This document shows positions 1 through 7,807 of a stretch of DNA of 64,000 bases, in pieces. The translations under genes were made by a program, and so were the position numbers. Each line of letters begins with the position of its first letter. Positions within the stretch are counted from its first letter, which is position 1. The stretch spans positions 98,735-162,734 of the forward strand of contig NZ_BMIF01000010.1 of assembly GCF_014641695.1 (NCBI RefSeq). Reading direction: 5' to 3'. The notes beneath the pieces were generated by a model, which was given only the letters and a program-made list of their open reading frames with translations, had not been told where the DNA came from and ran no database searches. The stretch comes from Nitratireductor aestuarii (GTDB lineage Bacteria; Pseudomonadota; Alphaproteobacteria; Rhizobiales; Rhizobiaceae).

Positions 1-248
1 GCAATGCCGAGGACGACCATGGCGAGCGCCCACCAGTTCACATGCGGGAGCTTGTCGCCCTGACGCGCGATCAGGTTCTGGATGAGAATGACGGCGCCAA
101 GCACACCAAGGATGGCGGCGGCGATGACGGGCATGAAGCCCGGTCCCATGCGCGCACCCGTCCCGAAGGAGAGTTGCGAGCCATAGAACAGAAAGAACCC
201 AGCGACGAGCATCAAGCCGACGCCGACAACGGTCTCCCGATGCAACAT
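1..248 (-). CDS. tctB: TctB-family small permease subunit, partial (3' end outside window)
   Basis: Only the N-terminal 82 codons are present; the gene runs off the left edge. The ATG at 248 follows a purine-rich GGGGGTGCAC stretch. The visible protein starts MLHRETVVGVGLML and has two hydrophobic segments (about residues 7-25 and 38-58) joined by a short loop, as in TctB, the small four-helix membrane subunit of tripartite tricarboxylate transporters. It lies directly downstream of a TctC-type binding-protein gene on the same strand, separated by a hairpin, which is the usual tctC-tctB-tctA order. A tctA partner would be expected beyond the window. Family call is fairly secure from context; the substrate is unknown. 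Confidence 0.75.
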   Translation of the reverse strand, partial: MLHRETVVGVGLMLVAGFFLFYGSQLSFGTGARMGPGFMPVIAAAILGVLGAVILIQNLIARQGDKLPHVNWWALAMVVLGI

Positions 249-271
249 GTGCACCCCCTTAAGCGAAAAGC

Positions 272-289
272 GGGGGGCTTTCGCCCCCC
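272..289 (-). terminator. Hairpin between tctC and tctB
   Basis: A perfect 7-bp GC stem (GGGGGGC/GCCCCCC) with a GAAA tetraloop on the minus strand lies between the binding-protein stop and the next tctB start. It has no long T-run. It probably stabilises the tctC message or partly terminates, so that more binding protein than permease is made. Confidence 0.55.
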
Positions 290-304
290 TTGGATCATTG
301 AGAC

Positions 305-1261
305 TTACTGGGCGGATACGCCGAGAGCCCTGTACTTCTCGATTTCCTTGGCGACGTATTCGTTGCCGTTGGTCGCATCGACGTTTTCCAGGCGGCCCTG
401 GGCATTGGCCTCGAGCATCTTGACGATACGCTCGTCAGCCATGGCCTCGCCCAGAACCTCGTTGAGCTTCTGCTTGATCTCGGCAGGCGTTCCGGCAGGA
501 ACACCAACTATGGTCCAGCCAACGTTCACGGCATCCGGGAAACCGGCCTCGACGACGGTCTTGGCATCCGGGAACTTCGGCGAACGGGCCGTACCGGTCG
601 TGCCGATGACCTTCATCTTGCCTTCTTCGACGTAGGGAGCGACGACCGAAGCGTATTCGAACGACAGGTCAATCACGCCAGAAGCAAGGTCAACCATCTG
701 CGTTGCGCCGGCCTTGTAGGGCACGTGAACCATGTCGATGCCGGCAGCCTTCTTGAGCAGCTCGCCACCCAGGTGCTGCGCGGTGCCGTTGCCGGGCGAA
801 CCGAAGTTGATCTTGCCCGGGTTTTCCTTGGCATAGTCGACCAGCTCTTCGATTGTGTTGAAGGGCATGTTGGTCGAAGCAACGATGATCTGCGGCGAAG
901 CCGTGATGCCGTGGACCCAATCGAAATCCTTGACCGGATCGTAGGTCACCTTGGAAGGATCAAGAGCCGGCGAGATGCTCAGCGGACCGGACGAACCGTA
1001 GACAACCGTGTAGCCGTCAGCTGGCGCCAGCGAGGCTTCCTTGGTGCCGACGAAACCGCCCGCACCCGGCTTGTTTTCAACGATCACGCTCTGACCGAGC
1101 TTTTCCGTCAGAACCTCAGCGATCTTGCGCGAGGTCAGGTCCGTAATGCCACCTGCAGCAAATGGCACGATCCAGGTGATCGGGCGGCTCGGATAGGTAT
1201 CCGCCATCGCCGGAAGAACCATCGAAAGGCTGAGCGCAATCGCCATGCCTATTTTTTTCAT
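305..1261 (-). CDS. tctC: TctC/Bug-family periplasmic substrate-binding protein
   Basis: This 318-residue protein has an N-terminal signal peptide (MKKIGMAIALSLSMVLPAMA, cleavage after Ala20) followed by YPSRPITWIVPFAAGGITD, the typical start of Bug/TctC receptors. Length and the motifs VENKPGAGG and NFGSPGNGT match the family, which binds carboxylates in the periplasm and feeds them to TctAB. The ATG has an upstream GGAGGTG ribosome-binding site. It is about 75% identical by eye to the binding protein at 1745-2701. It is followed by a hairpin and a tctB gene, so it likely serves the transporter at the left edge. A sigma-54-like promoter lies 91 bp upstream. The ligand is not predictable. Confidence 0.93.
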   Translation of the reverse strand: MKKIGMAIALSLSMVLPAMADTYPSRPITWIVPFAAGGITDLTSRKIAEVLTEKLGQSVIVENKPGAGGFVGTKEASLAPADGYTVVYGSSGPLSISPALDPSKVTYDPVKDFDWVHGITASPQIIVASTNMPFNTIEELVDYAKENPGKINFGSPGNGTAQHLGGELLKKAAGIDMVHVPYKAGATQMVDLASGVIDLSFEYASVVAPYVEEGKMKVIGTTGTARSPKFPDAKTVVEAGFPDAVNVGWTIVGVPAGTPAEIKQKLNEVLGEAMADERIVKMLEANAQGRLENVDATNGNEYVAKEIEKYRALGVSAQ

Positions 1262-1351
1262 TCTGCACCTCCAAAGTGCGCCGGGTCGCTCGCCATGGTC
1301 AAAGAACCGGCTGCATCGAGCGAAAACCTTCGTGCGCTACACACAACGACC

Positions 1352-1367
1352 TGCAGGAAAAGTACCA
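1352..1367 (-). promoter_or_regulatory. Sigma-54 type -24/-12 promoter of tctC (first copy)
   Basis: The minus strand reads TGGTACTTTTCCTGCA: GG and GC are separated by exactly 10 bases, matching the RpoN consensus TGGCAC-N5-TTGCA. The same 16 bases recur upstream of the second tctC (2768-2783) although the flanks differ. Candidate upstream palindromes include TTGATT-TT-AATCAA at 1519-1532, where an enhancer-binding activator or IHF could bind. Confidence 0.72.
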
Positions 1368-1690
1368 GGGAAGATTCTTTTCTACGGGACCTCTGACTCG
1401 CAGTATCCCCTTTTCTGCATGCCTCATATGCAATGGAATGCAGCTACAGAACAAGCTGAAAAATGCCATTGGGAAACAAGTTTTCCACAAAGCAGTTCAT
1501 TGATTTAACTTGTGTTTTTTGATTTTAATCAAATGACGCAAGAGCGTCTCCGCAGAAACTCCAGCATCAATGCTGAACATCACGGTTCACATGTTTTCGT
1601 TTTTGATGGATGAGGAGGCAGGTCTGATCTGATTTTACAATCTAAAGCAAAGCCTGTCGTCTCGAAATTCTTCGGTGCGAATGCCTTTCA
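1368..1690. other. Non-coding stretch upstream of first tctC
   Basis: No ORF with coding character is visible. The stretch becomes AT-rich around 1490-1545 and holds a TTGATT-TT-AATCAA palindrome (1519-1532) and a TGCAT-N7-ATGCA inverted repeat near 1418-1434. These positions, 50-180 bp upstream of the sigma-54-type promoter, suit enhancer and bend sites. Confidence 0.4.
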
Positions 1691-1691
1691 G

Positions 1692-1728
1692 AAAAAATCT
1701 GCTCGAGGGGCTTCCACCCCTCGAGCAG
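1692..1728 (-). terminator. Rho-independent terminator of second tctC
   Basis: A perfect 12-bp stem (CTGCTCGAGGGG/CCCCTCGAGCAG) with a 6-base loop begins 16 bases after the tctC stop at 1745 and is followed on the minus strand by ATTTTTTC. It isolates this binding-protein gene as a single-gene unit. Confidence 0.9.
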
Positions 1729-1744
1729 CACGTAGATCAAAGCA

Positions 1745-2701
1745 TTACTGGACGGTGACACCCAGGCTCCTGAACTTCTCGATTTCCTTGGCAACGAAAT
1801 CCTTGCCGTTCTCAGGCGTCACATCCTTCATGAAGGTCTGAGCATTTGCTTCATACATCTTGATGACTCGCTCATCTTCCCAGACTTCCGCCAGCGCAGC
1901 CGCCAGTTTCTGCTTCACTTCATCCGGAGTGCCCGCGGGAACGCCAAACAACCCCCAACCAATATTGACGGCGTCAGGATAGCCTGCCTCGACAACGGTC
2001 TTTGCATCCGGGAAGCGCGGCGAACGTTCTGTCCCCGTCGTTCCGATCACCTTCATCTTGCCTTCCTCGACATAGGGGGCAACGATGGAGGCATACTCGA
2101 ACGAAACGTCGATGACGCCCGACGCAAGATCGACCATCTGGGTCGTCCCCGCCTTGTAAGGCACATGCGTCATCTCGATGCCGGCTGCCTTCTGCAGCAG
2201 CTCGCCTGCCAGATGCTGTGCCGTGCCGTTGCCCGGCGATCCGAAGTTGATCTTGCCCGGGTTTTCCTTGGCATAGGCAACCAGCTCTTCGATCGTGTTG
2301 AAGGGCATGTTGGTCGACGCCACAACAATCTGCGACGCAGCCGCGATACCGGCCACATAGTCGAAAGCTTCCAGCGGGTCATACGGTACCTTGGAAGGGT
2401 TCAACGCCGGGGTGATTCCCAGCGGACCGGAGGATGCATAGACCAGCGTATAGCCGTCGGCCGGTGCGAGCGATGCTTCCTTGGTGCCGACGAGCCCCCC
2501 TGCCCCAGGCTTGTTCTCGACGATAACGCTCTGTCCGAGTTTCTCGTTCAGAGCTTCAGTGATCTTGCGGGCTGTCAGATCCGTGATACCTCCTGCAGCA
2601 AACGGCACGATCCATGAGATCGGGCGGCTGGGATACGTGTCGGCCAAACTCGGCAAGATCATTGAAAGGCTCATCGCAAGAGCCACGCCGATCTTTTTCA
2701 T
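1745..2701 (-). CDS. tctC: TctC/Bug-family periplasmic substrate-binding protein (second paralogue)
   Basis: This 318-residue secreted binding protein has a signal peptide ending LPSLA and a mature start DTYPSRPISWIVPFAAGG. A start 19 codons upstream (2758) is open, but the ATG at 2701 is preceded by AGGAGGTGGAGA and gives a normal signal peptide. It differs from its neighbour mainly in the central and C-terminal thirds, so the two probably bind related but not identical carboxylates. It has its own sigma-54-like promoter and its own terminator. The closest membrane subunits are TctB-TctA at 3064-5039, which lack a linked tctC, so this is the likely receptor for that pair. Confidence 0.93.
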   Translation of the reverse strand: MKKIGVALAMSLSMILPSLADTYPSRPISWIVPFAAGGITDLTARKITEALNEKLGQSVIVENKPGAGGLVGTKEASLAPADGYTLVYASSGPLGITPALNPSKVPYDPLEAFDYVAGIAAASQIVVASTNMPFNTIEELVAYAKENPGKINFGSPGNGTAQHLAGELLQKAAGIEMTHVPYKAGTTQMVDLASGVIDVSFEYASIVAPYVEEGKMKVIGTTGTERSPRFPDAKTVVEAGYPDAVNIGWGLFGVPAGTPDEVKQKLAAALAEVWEDERVIKMYEANAQTFMKDVTPENGKDFVAKEIEKFRSLGVTVQ

Positions 2702-2767
2702 TCTCCACCTCCTAGTGCGCACCGGTGAGGCCGCCTCCAGCGAACATTCACCGCGCAATTCAAACTG

Positions 2768-2783
2768 TGCAGGAAAAGTACCA
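2768..2783 (-). promoter_or_regulatory. Sigma-54 type -24/-12 promoter of second tctC
   Basis: The minus strand carries TGGTACTTTTCCTGCA, identical to the element at 1352-1367, 67 bp upstream of the start codon, with GG-N10-GC spacing. An inverted repeat TGAAAG-N7-CTTTCA lies about 100 bp further upstream (near 2882-2900) and could bind an activator. Confidence 0.72.
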
Positions 2784-2940
2784 TCGAGGAGACTTCTCAG
2801 CGGGGGTTCTTCCGGTCTGATTCTCCACCCTCTGCAATCAGATTTGAATGAATATCGAGCAACAGAACAACTACTTCGTGTGAAAGGTGCTCACTTTCAT
2901 CATTATGTTTTTCAAGCCGTTTTGACCTACCTCATTGCAA

Positions 2941-2985
2941 TAAAGAACCTCGCTATCGCGGTGGGTGACCACCCATAGCGAGGTT
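2941..2985 (-). terminator. Terminator of the tctB-tctA end of the catabolic operon
   Basis: An 11-bp stem (AACCTCGCTAT/ATAGCGAGGTT) with a further GGTGG/CCACC stem inside is followed on the minus strand by CTTTATT. It lies about 80 bp after the tctA stop and closes the nine-gene operon that starts at 12891. Confidence 0.75.
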
Positions 2986-3063
2986 GAATTTAACGCGTTA
3001 TCGACAAAGCCTGCAGGATTTGGAGCAGTGATCTGTTTTTACAGCTTCGCTCCTTCTCCCGCA

Positions 3064-4584
3064 TCATCCGCGCTTAAGAACCCGCATACCCGGGGTCAGC
3101 ATCCGCATAGCCGAACGGATGGCGAAGAAGACAAACAGGGCAAGCGTCGCCGCGCCAAAGATCGCGGCGATCGGACGGTCGATGAAACTCGAGAAATCGC
3201 CTCCGGTGATCGCCATCGAACGGCGGAACTCTTCCTCGATCATCGGCCCGAGCACGAAGCCGAGCAGCAGTGATGCGCCGTCGAGCTTGAGCAGACGGAT
3301 GACGACGCCGGCAAGGCCGAAGAGCATCAGGACGTAGATGTCGAGAACCGAGTTGGAGACCGAGTAGATGCCGACGCAGACGAAGGCCACCATCACCGGG
3401 TAAAGCAGGTGGTAGGGCACGCGCAGCAGGCGGATCCAGAGGCCGACGAGCGGCACGTTCAGGATCACCAGCAGGATGTTGCCGACGACGAAGGATGCGA
3501 CCAGGCCCCAGAACAGGTCCGGATGCTCGGTTATCACCGCCGGTCCGGGGATAACGCCGTGGACCATCATGACGCCCAGCATCATCGCCATCACCGCGTC
3601 ACCCGGAATGCCGAGCGACATGGTGGGGATGAAGGCGGTCTGAACTGCGGCGTTGTTGGCGCTTTCCGGCGAGGCAACGCCGGCGATCGCGCCGTTGCCG
3701 AACTTCTCCGGCGTCTTGCTGAGACGCTTCTCGACCGAATAGGAGACGAAGGTGGCGATGGTGCCGCCCGTACCGGGCAGCGCGCCGAAGAACGCGCCGA
3801 TGCCGGTGCCGCGCAGGATCGGCATCGCCGATTCCTTCCACTCTTCCTTGGTCGGGAACATGTCGCGCAGGCGGATCCTGTCGTTCGTCACCTTGCCTTC
3901 CGGACCGCCACGCGCCGTGGTGATGATCTCCGGCAGGCCGTAGAGGCCGAGTGCGATCGCTACCAGCGACAGGCCTTCAAAGAGACCCGGGATGCCGAAG
4001 GTGAAGCGGTCTGCGCCCGAGTTGATGTCGATCCCGACGAGACCGAGCAGGATGCCCGCGAACACCATGATGAGCGACTTCAGCGGCTGGCCGGTCGAAA
4101 GCATCGAAGCCGCAACGAGGCCGAAGATCATCAGCATCGTATATTCCTGCGGCCCGAAACTCATGGCGACCTTCGCCAGTGGTACGGAGAAAACAGCAAG
4201 AATTACTGCACCAATCATGGAGCCGACGAACGAGCCGATCGCGGTGATGAACAGCGCCAGACCTGCCTTGCCCTGCTGTGCCATCGGGTAACCGTCGAAG
4301 GTGGTCACCACCGCCGTCACCGTGCCCGGGAGGTTGAGCAGGATCGAAGCCGTCGAACCGCCGTAGGCTGCGCCATAGTAGATGCCTGCGAGCAGGATGA
4401 TCGCGTAGGTGGGATCCACGTGATAGGTGATTGGCATCAGCATCGCGAGCGTTGCCATGGAGCCCAGGCCCGGCAGAACGCCGACGAAGGTTCCCAGAAG
4501 AACACCGGCCGCGCAGTACAGAATGCCCTGGAACGACAGGGCAATGCTGAAGCCCAGCATTACGTTTTCAAAGAGCGAACTCAT
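3064..4584 (-). CDS. tctA: TctA-family large permease subunit
   Basis: This 506-residue polytopic membrane protein opens MSSLFENVMLGFSIALS and contains GVLPGLGSMATLAML and GALPGTGGTIATFVSY, the two glycine-rich repeats diagnostic of TctA, the channel subunit of tripartite tricarboxylate transporters. About 12 hydrophobic segments are visible. A longer reading frame from 4638 exists, but the ATG at 4584 overlaps the tctB stop by 4 bases (ATGA), the usual translationally coupled arrangement. It is the last gene of the operon and is followed by a terminator. It imports a carboxylate using the ion gradient with a periplasmic TctC receptor, probably the product of 1745-2701. Confidence 0.93.
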   Translation of the reverse strand: MSSLFENVMLGFSIALSFQGILYCAAGVLLGTFVGVLPGLGSMATLAMLMPITYHVDPTYAIILLAGIYYGAAYGGSTASILLNLPGTVTAVVTTFDGYPMAQQGKAGLALFITAIGSFVGSMIGAVILAVFSVPLAKVAMSFGPQEYTMLMIFGLVAASMLSTGQPLKSLIMVFAGILLGLVGIDINSGADRFTFGIPGLFEGLSLVAIALGLYGLPEIITTARGGPEGKVTNDRIRLRDMFPTKEEWKESAMPILRGTGIGAFFGALPGTGGTIATFVSYSVEKRLSKTPEKFGNGAIAGVASPESANNAAVQTAFIPTMSLGIPGDAVMAMMLGVMMVHGVIPGPAVITEHPDLFWGLVASFVVGNILLVILNVPLVGLWIRLLRVPYHLLYPVMVAFVCVGIYSVSNSVLDIYVLMLFGLAGVVIRLLKLDGASLLLGFVLGPMIEEEFRRSMAITGGDFSSFIDRPIAAIFGAATLALFVFFAIRSAMRMLTPGMRVLKRG

Positions 4585-5039
4585 AGTGCGAACACCTTGA
4601 TTGGCAATGCGAGCACATAGACGAAAATGACGACACAACCGGCGGCCGTCAGCAGCGCAAGCAGGATGGAACGAAGGATGTTGCGGTTTTCAGACGCAAA
4701 GGTCGAGATGAACACTGCCACGGCAATTGCCGGGAACAGCCCATAGTCTTCGATCAGCAAGGCAAACGACAGCAGCGATGCGCCAATCAGCAGAAGCGAG
4801 ATAAGCGAAGGCCGCTCCGATCCGAACTCGCTGGGGCCCGAGCGTAGCGCAACAATGAACAGCAAAACGCCGAGCCCGATCAGCGCAATGGCACAGGCGA
4901 TCGGGAAATATCCCGGGCCCATATCCCGCAGTTCACCAACGTCGTAGATTCTCGACTCGTAGAGGGCAAATAGACCCAGCGCGATCGAGAGTAACGCACT
5001 CAGTAGATTGGGCAGTCTCTCTTTTACGTAACCAGACAT
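4581..5039 (-). CDS. tctB: TctB-family small permease subunit
   Basis: This is a 152-residue protein with four hydrophobic segments (about residues 11-25, 45-65, 80-100 and 122-145) and the conserved MGPGYFPI motif of TctB near residue 40. The ATG at 5039 has a strong GGAGGAAACGAC leader. It overlaps tctA by 4 bases and lies 20 bp downstream of the CMD-like gene, so the transporter is transcribed together with a CoA-dependent catabolic pathway. That suggests it imports the substrate or an intermediate of that pathway (inference). Confidence 0.9.
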   Translation of the reverse strand: MSGYVKERLPNLLSALLSIALGLFALYESRIYDVGELRDMGPGYFPIACAIALIGLGVLLFIVALRSGPSEFGSERPSLISLLLIGASLLSFALLIEDYGLFPAIAVAVFISTFASENRNILRSILLALLTAAGCVVIFVYVLALPIKVFAL

Positions 5040-5059
5040 TGTCGTTTCCTCCCGGCTTT

Positions 5060-5836
5060 TTAACCGGCTTTATGTTTCGCAGTTTGGCTGCTTGTCTGCG
5101 TCTGTGACGACAGGAACTGGTCGAGCAAAGTTGCGCCGAGTGCGGTTCCGTGTACGGACAGATGTGCTCCAAGCTGGATGGCCTGGAGTATTTCGGCATG
5201 GGCGATCCCGGCGTCGAGCGCGACGCGGATCAGCCTGCGTAAAGCCTTGGCGTTGTAGCCAGTGAAGCACGAATTGAGCGCAATCTCCACGAGCAGCCGC
5301 TCGGAGGGCGACAGGCCATCAACGGGATCGCCGTATTCGAGGAAATCGACGAGAACTTCGAGATAGCCGGGATCAAGCTGCGCCAGCACGGCGACAAACC
5401 TCGAATCCGCCGGGAAGATGCGGTCCGCACGGGCCCGAAGATTGGCGGGAACCTTGGGCGCAAGGGCGATACCCGCCTCTTCCGCCAGAATTTCCACGGC
5501 GGAATAGACGCTTTCAAGGCCCTGCGCGGACACAAGATGCAGCACATCCAGCACGTCGGCGGGCGTTGCGCCCGCTTCATGCGCCAGCAGCAGGTGCGTG
5601 TTAACGCCATTCTCGAACAGATGGGTCGCGGATGCATCGAGCGCGATGTAGATCAGCTCGATCATGCGCTTGGACAGCGGACCGGTGCGAGCGGGATAAC
5701 CCGCATAGGAGGCATAGCGCTTAAGGAACTGCGGGTTGATGCGCAGGATCGTCTCGGTCCACGGCCGCCAGTAGCCGCGCTCCGCGATGAAGAATTCCTT
5801 GATCTCGCGCTGTTCGGGAGTGAGCTGTTCGGTCAT
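5060..5836 (-). CDS. Carboxymuconolactone decarboxylase-like (CMD/AhpD fold) protein
   Basis: This 258-residue helical protein has two CMD-type halves. The first includes LSKRMIELIYIALDASATHLFENGVNTHLLLAHEAGATPADVLDVLHL (split here for reading) around residues 55-105, and the second LSPSERLLVEIALNSCFTGYN near 175-200. It lacks the CxxC pair of AhpD peroxidases, so a redox role is unlikely. CMD-fold proteins include lactone decarboxylases and CoA-thioester ring-processing enzymes. It overlaps the upstream SDR by 4 bases and sits 20 bp before tctB. It probably acts on a ring or lactone intermediate of the operon's pathway, but the reaction is not established. Confidence 0.75.
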   Translation of the reverse strand: MTEQLTPEQREIKEFFIAERGYWRPWTETILRINPQFLKRYASYAGYPARTGPLSKRMIELIYIALDASATHLFENGVNTHLLLAHEAGATPADVLDVLHLVSAQGLESVYSAVEILAEEAGIALAPKVPANLRARADRIFPADSRFVAVLAQLDPGYLEVLVDFLEYGDPVDGLSPSERLLVEIALNSCFTGYNAKALRRLIRVALDAGIAHAEILQAIQLGAHLSVHGTALGATLLDQFLSSQTQTSSQTAKHKAG

Positions 5837-7014
5837 GCCCCTGCCCCCAGTTCCAGGATCTGGCCGGTCAGGAACTGAGCCTCAACGCCGGCAATGAAGG
5901 AGATGAACTCGCCAGCAGCGGAAGCCGGACCGTTCAGGCGCACGGCATTGACACGACGGGCCGAGGAAGCCAGCTCGCAGGCCAGAGTGCGCACCAGCAT
6001 TTCTGCGGCGGCTTCGTCACCCGCCTGCTCCCACTCCGTGACTGAGGAGCGCGGCGGCAGAACAAGCGTCAGCGCGGCGTCTGCCTGATGTTCTGCTGCG
6101 AAGCGAACAGCCGCCGTATGAACCGCCTGAGCCAATTTCCCCTCCGCAGCTTTAAGCGGCGAGAAATCGATCACGGCAGGATAGGTGCCGGCTGGCACAT
6201 CCGACAGGAAATCTTCCGGCCCATCTACGAGCGTGTACCGGGTTGCGACGTCGTGGCTCACGAGCTGACGCTCGGTCGGCGCGACGCGCGCAGAGCCGCC
6301 ATAGATGGAGGACCCGCCGTCGTAGACAAAGGTCTGGCCGGTGAAAGGACGTGCGCCCTCCCCCGCAAGGAAGGTGACGGCCCGCGCCATCTCGGCGGTC
6401 GAGGCCATGCGGCCAAGCGGGATCTTTGACACAGCCTGTGCGGGATCGAGCCTTCCCGCTGCAATCAGGCTTTCCACCAGATCTGTGCGGACGAAGCCCG
6501 GGCAAAGGCAGGTTACGGTGAATTCCGGGCAGGTCTTGGCCAGCGCCTGCGACTGCGCGATCACAGCAGCCTTGCTTGGGCTGTAAGCTCCGCGGAGCGG
6601 GATCGCCTTGATGCCTGCACCGGAGGATACGTTCACGATGCGGGCTCCCGGAACGAGCTTTTCACGCAACGCCCTGAAGATCAGCGCAGGCGCTTGCGTA
6701 TTCAACGCGTAGAGACGCTGCAGCTCTGCCTCGGTCTTTTCCACCAGCGGCGTGCCGGACGTGTCCGACATGCCGGCATTGTTGACGACAGCGTCGATCG
6801 TGCAGTCGAGTTCGCCAAGCGATGCGATCTCTTCGGCTGAGGTGAGATCAAGCTGCAGCGCTAGGTGGTTGCTTCCCTGCAACTCTCCAAGCAGACGGTC
6901 CAGTCCCTCGCGATCCCGATCAACAGCAAGCACGCGCCAGCCCGACGCTGCAAAATGCAGCGCCGCCTCGCGGCCAATGCCTGATGCTGCTCCGGTCAGG
7001 AGAACCGTCTGCAT
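5833..7014 (-). CDS. Tandem short-chain dehydrogenase: complete SDR plus degenerate second SDR domain
   Basis: At 393 residues it is far longer than a classical SDR (about 250). Residues 1-240 form a complete SDR: TGAASGIG cofactor loop near the start, NNAG near 88, and catalytic Ser with YSPSK near 145, ending in the usual GQTFVYDGGSS. Residues about 250-393 resemble the second half of another SDR (an ACELA...RVNAVRLN helix-strand and a closing FLTGQILELGAGA) but lack a glycine-rich loop and YxxxK. The C-terminal part is therefore probably non-catalytic. It overlaps the CMD-like gene by 4 bases and follows another SDR by 16 bp. Likely a hydroxyacyl or cyclic-alcohol dehydrogenase. Confidence 0.82.
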   Translation of the reverse strand: MQTVLLTGAASGIGREAALHFAASGWRVLAVDRDREGLDRLLGELQGSNHLALQLDLTSAEEIASLGELDCTIDAVVNNAGMSDTSGTPLVEKTEAELQRLYALNTQAPALIFRALREKLVPGARIVNVSSGAGIKAIPLRGAYSPSKAAVIAQSQALAKTCPEFTVTCLCPGFVRTDLVESLIAAGRLDPAQAVSKIPLGRMASTAEMARAVTFLAGEGARPFTGQTFVYDGGSSIYGGSARVAPTERQLVSHDVATRYTLVDGPEDFLSDVPAGTYPAVIDFSPLKAAEGKLAQAVHTAAVRFAAEHQADAALTLVLPPRSSVTEWEQAGDEAAAEMLVRTLACELASSARRVNAVRLNGPASAAGEFISFIAGVEAQFLTGQILELGAGA

Positions 7015-7030
7015 GGGGCCCGTCCCGAAC

Positions 7031-7789
7031 TCAGATGTTCGTTACAGTGACGCCGCCATCCACCAGCAGATGTTGGGCGGTGACGAAGCTTGCGCCATCA
7101 GAAGCCAGGTAGCAGATCGCCTTCGCGATATCCGACACATGGCCGAGACGGCCAAGCGGCGTCGCGTCGATGCGCTTCTGATCGCGCTCGGCATTGCGGT
7201 TGCGCATCGTGCCTTCCGTCGGAACGGCGGACGGGCAGACGGCATTGACGCGGATGTTCTGTGCACCAAGCTCTGCGGCAGCCGCACGCGTGATGCCGAG
7301 GATACCCGACTTGATGCCGGAATAGACGACTGCGAGCTTGGTCGAGCGAACCGCTGCCGTGGAAGCCACGTTGACGATCGCACCACCGCGCTCCGGGTCC
7401 ATCACTTCAGCTGCAGCCTGAATGCCCCAGATGACGCCCTTGAAGCCTACGTCCAGCATGCGGTCCATCGTCTCCGGCGCGATGTCCGGCACCGCCTGAT
7501 AACGCACCCAGGCGGCATTGTTGACGAGGATGTCGAGACGGCCGCGATATTCGAAAGCGGTCTTCACCGCTCCCTGGATACCTTCGCGGGTCGAAACGTT
7601 CGCCGTTACCGGGAACGCCTCGCCGCCCTCTTCCTTGATCTGCGCTACGACAGCATCAACGAACTCTTCCTTGAGGTCGTTGACACCAACGATAGCACCA
7701 CGCGCCGCCATCTGACGGGCAGTTTCCTTGCCGATGCCGTTACCGGCACCGGTGATCAGCGCTACGCGGCCTTCGAGATCTTTGGTCAT
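7031..7789 (-). CDS. Short-chain dehydrogenase/reductase (FabG-like)
   Basis: This 252-residue classical SDR has GAGNGIGKE as the NAD(P) loop, NNAAW around residue 90, a Ser before the YSGIKSG active-site motif near 155, and a C-terminal HLLVDGGVTVTNI. The frame is open to a TTG at 7798, but the ATG at 7789 lies 9 bases after AAGGA and is preferred. An acidic residue in NDLKEE after the second strand hints at NAD preference (inference). It lies between the acyl-CoA dehydrogenase pair and the tandem SDR in one operon. It probably oxidises a hydroxyacyl-CoA or a ring alcohol. Confidence 0.9.
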   Translation of the reverse strand: MTKDLEGRVALITGAGNGIGKETARQMAARGAIVGVNDLKEEFVDAVVAQIKEEGGEAFPVTANVSTREGIQGAVKTAFEYRGRLDILVNNAAWVRYQAVPDIAPETMDRMLDVGFKGVIWGIQAAAEVMDPERGGAIVNVASTAAVRSTKLAVVYSGIKSGILGITRAAAAELGAQNIRVNAVCPSAVPTEGTMRNRNAERDQKRIDATPLGRLGHVSDIAKAICYLASDGASFVTAQHLLVDGGVTVTNI

Positions 7790-7807
7790 GTTCAGCAATC
7801 CTTATGT

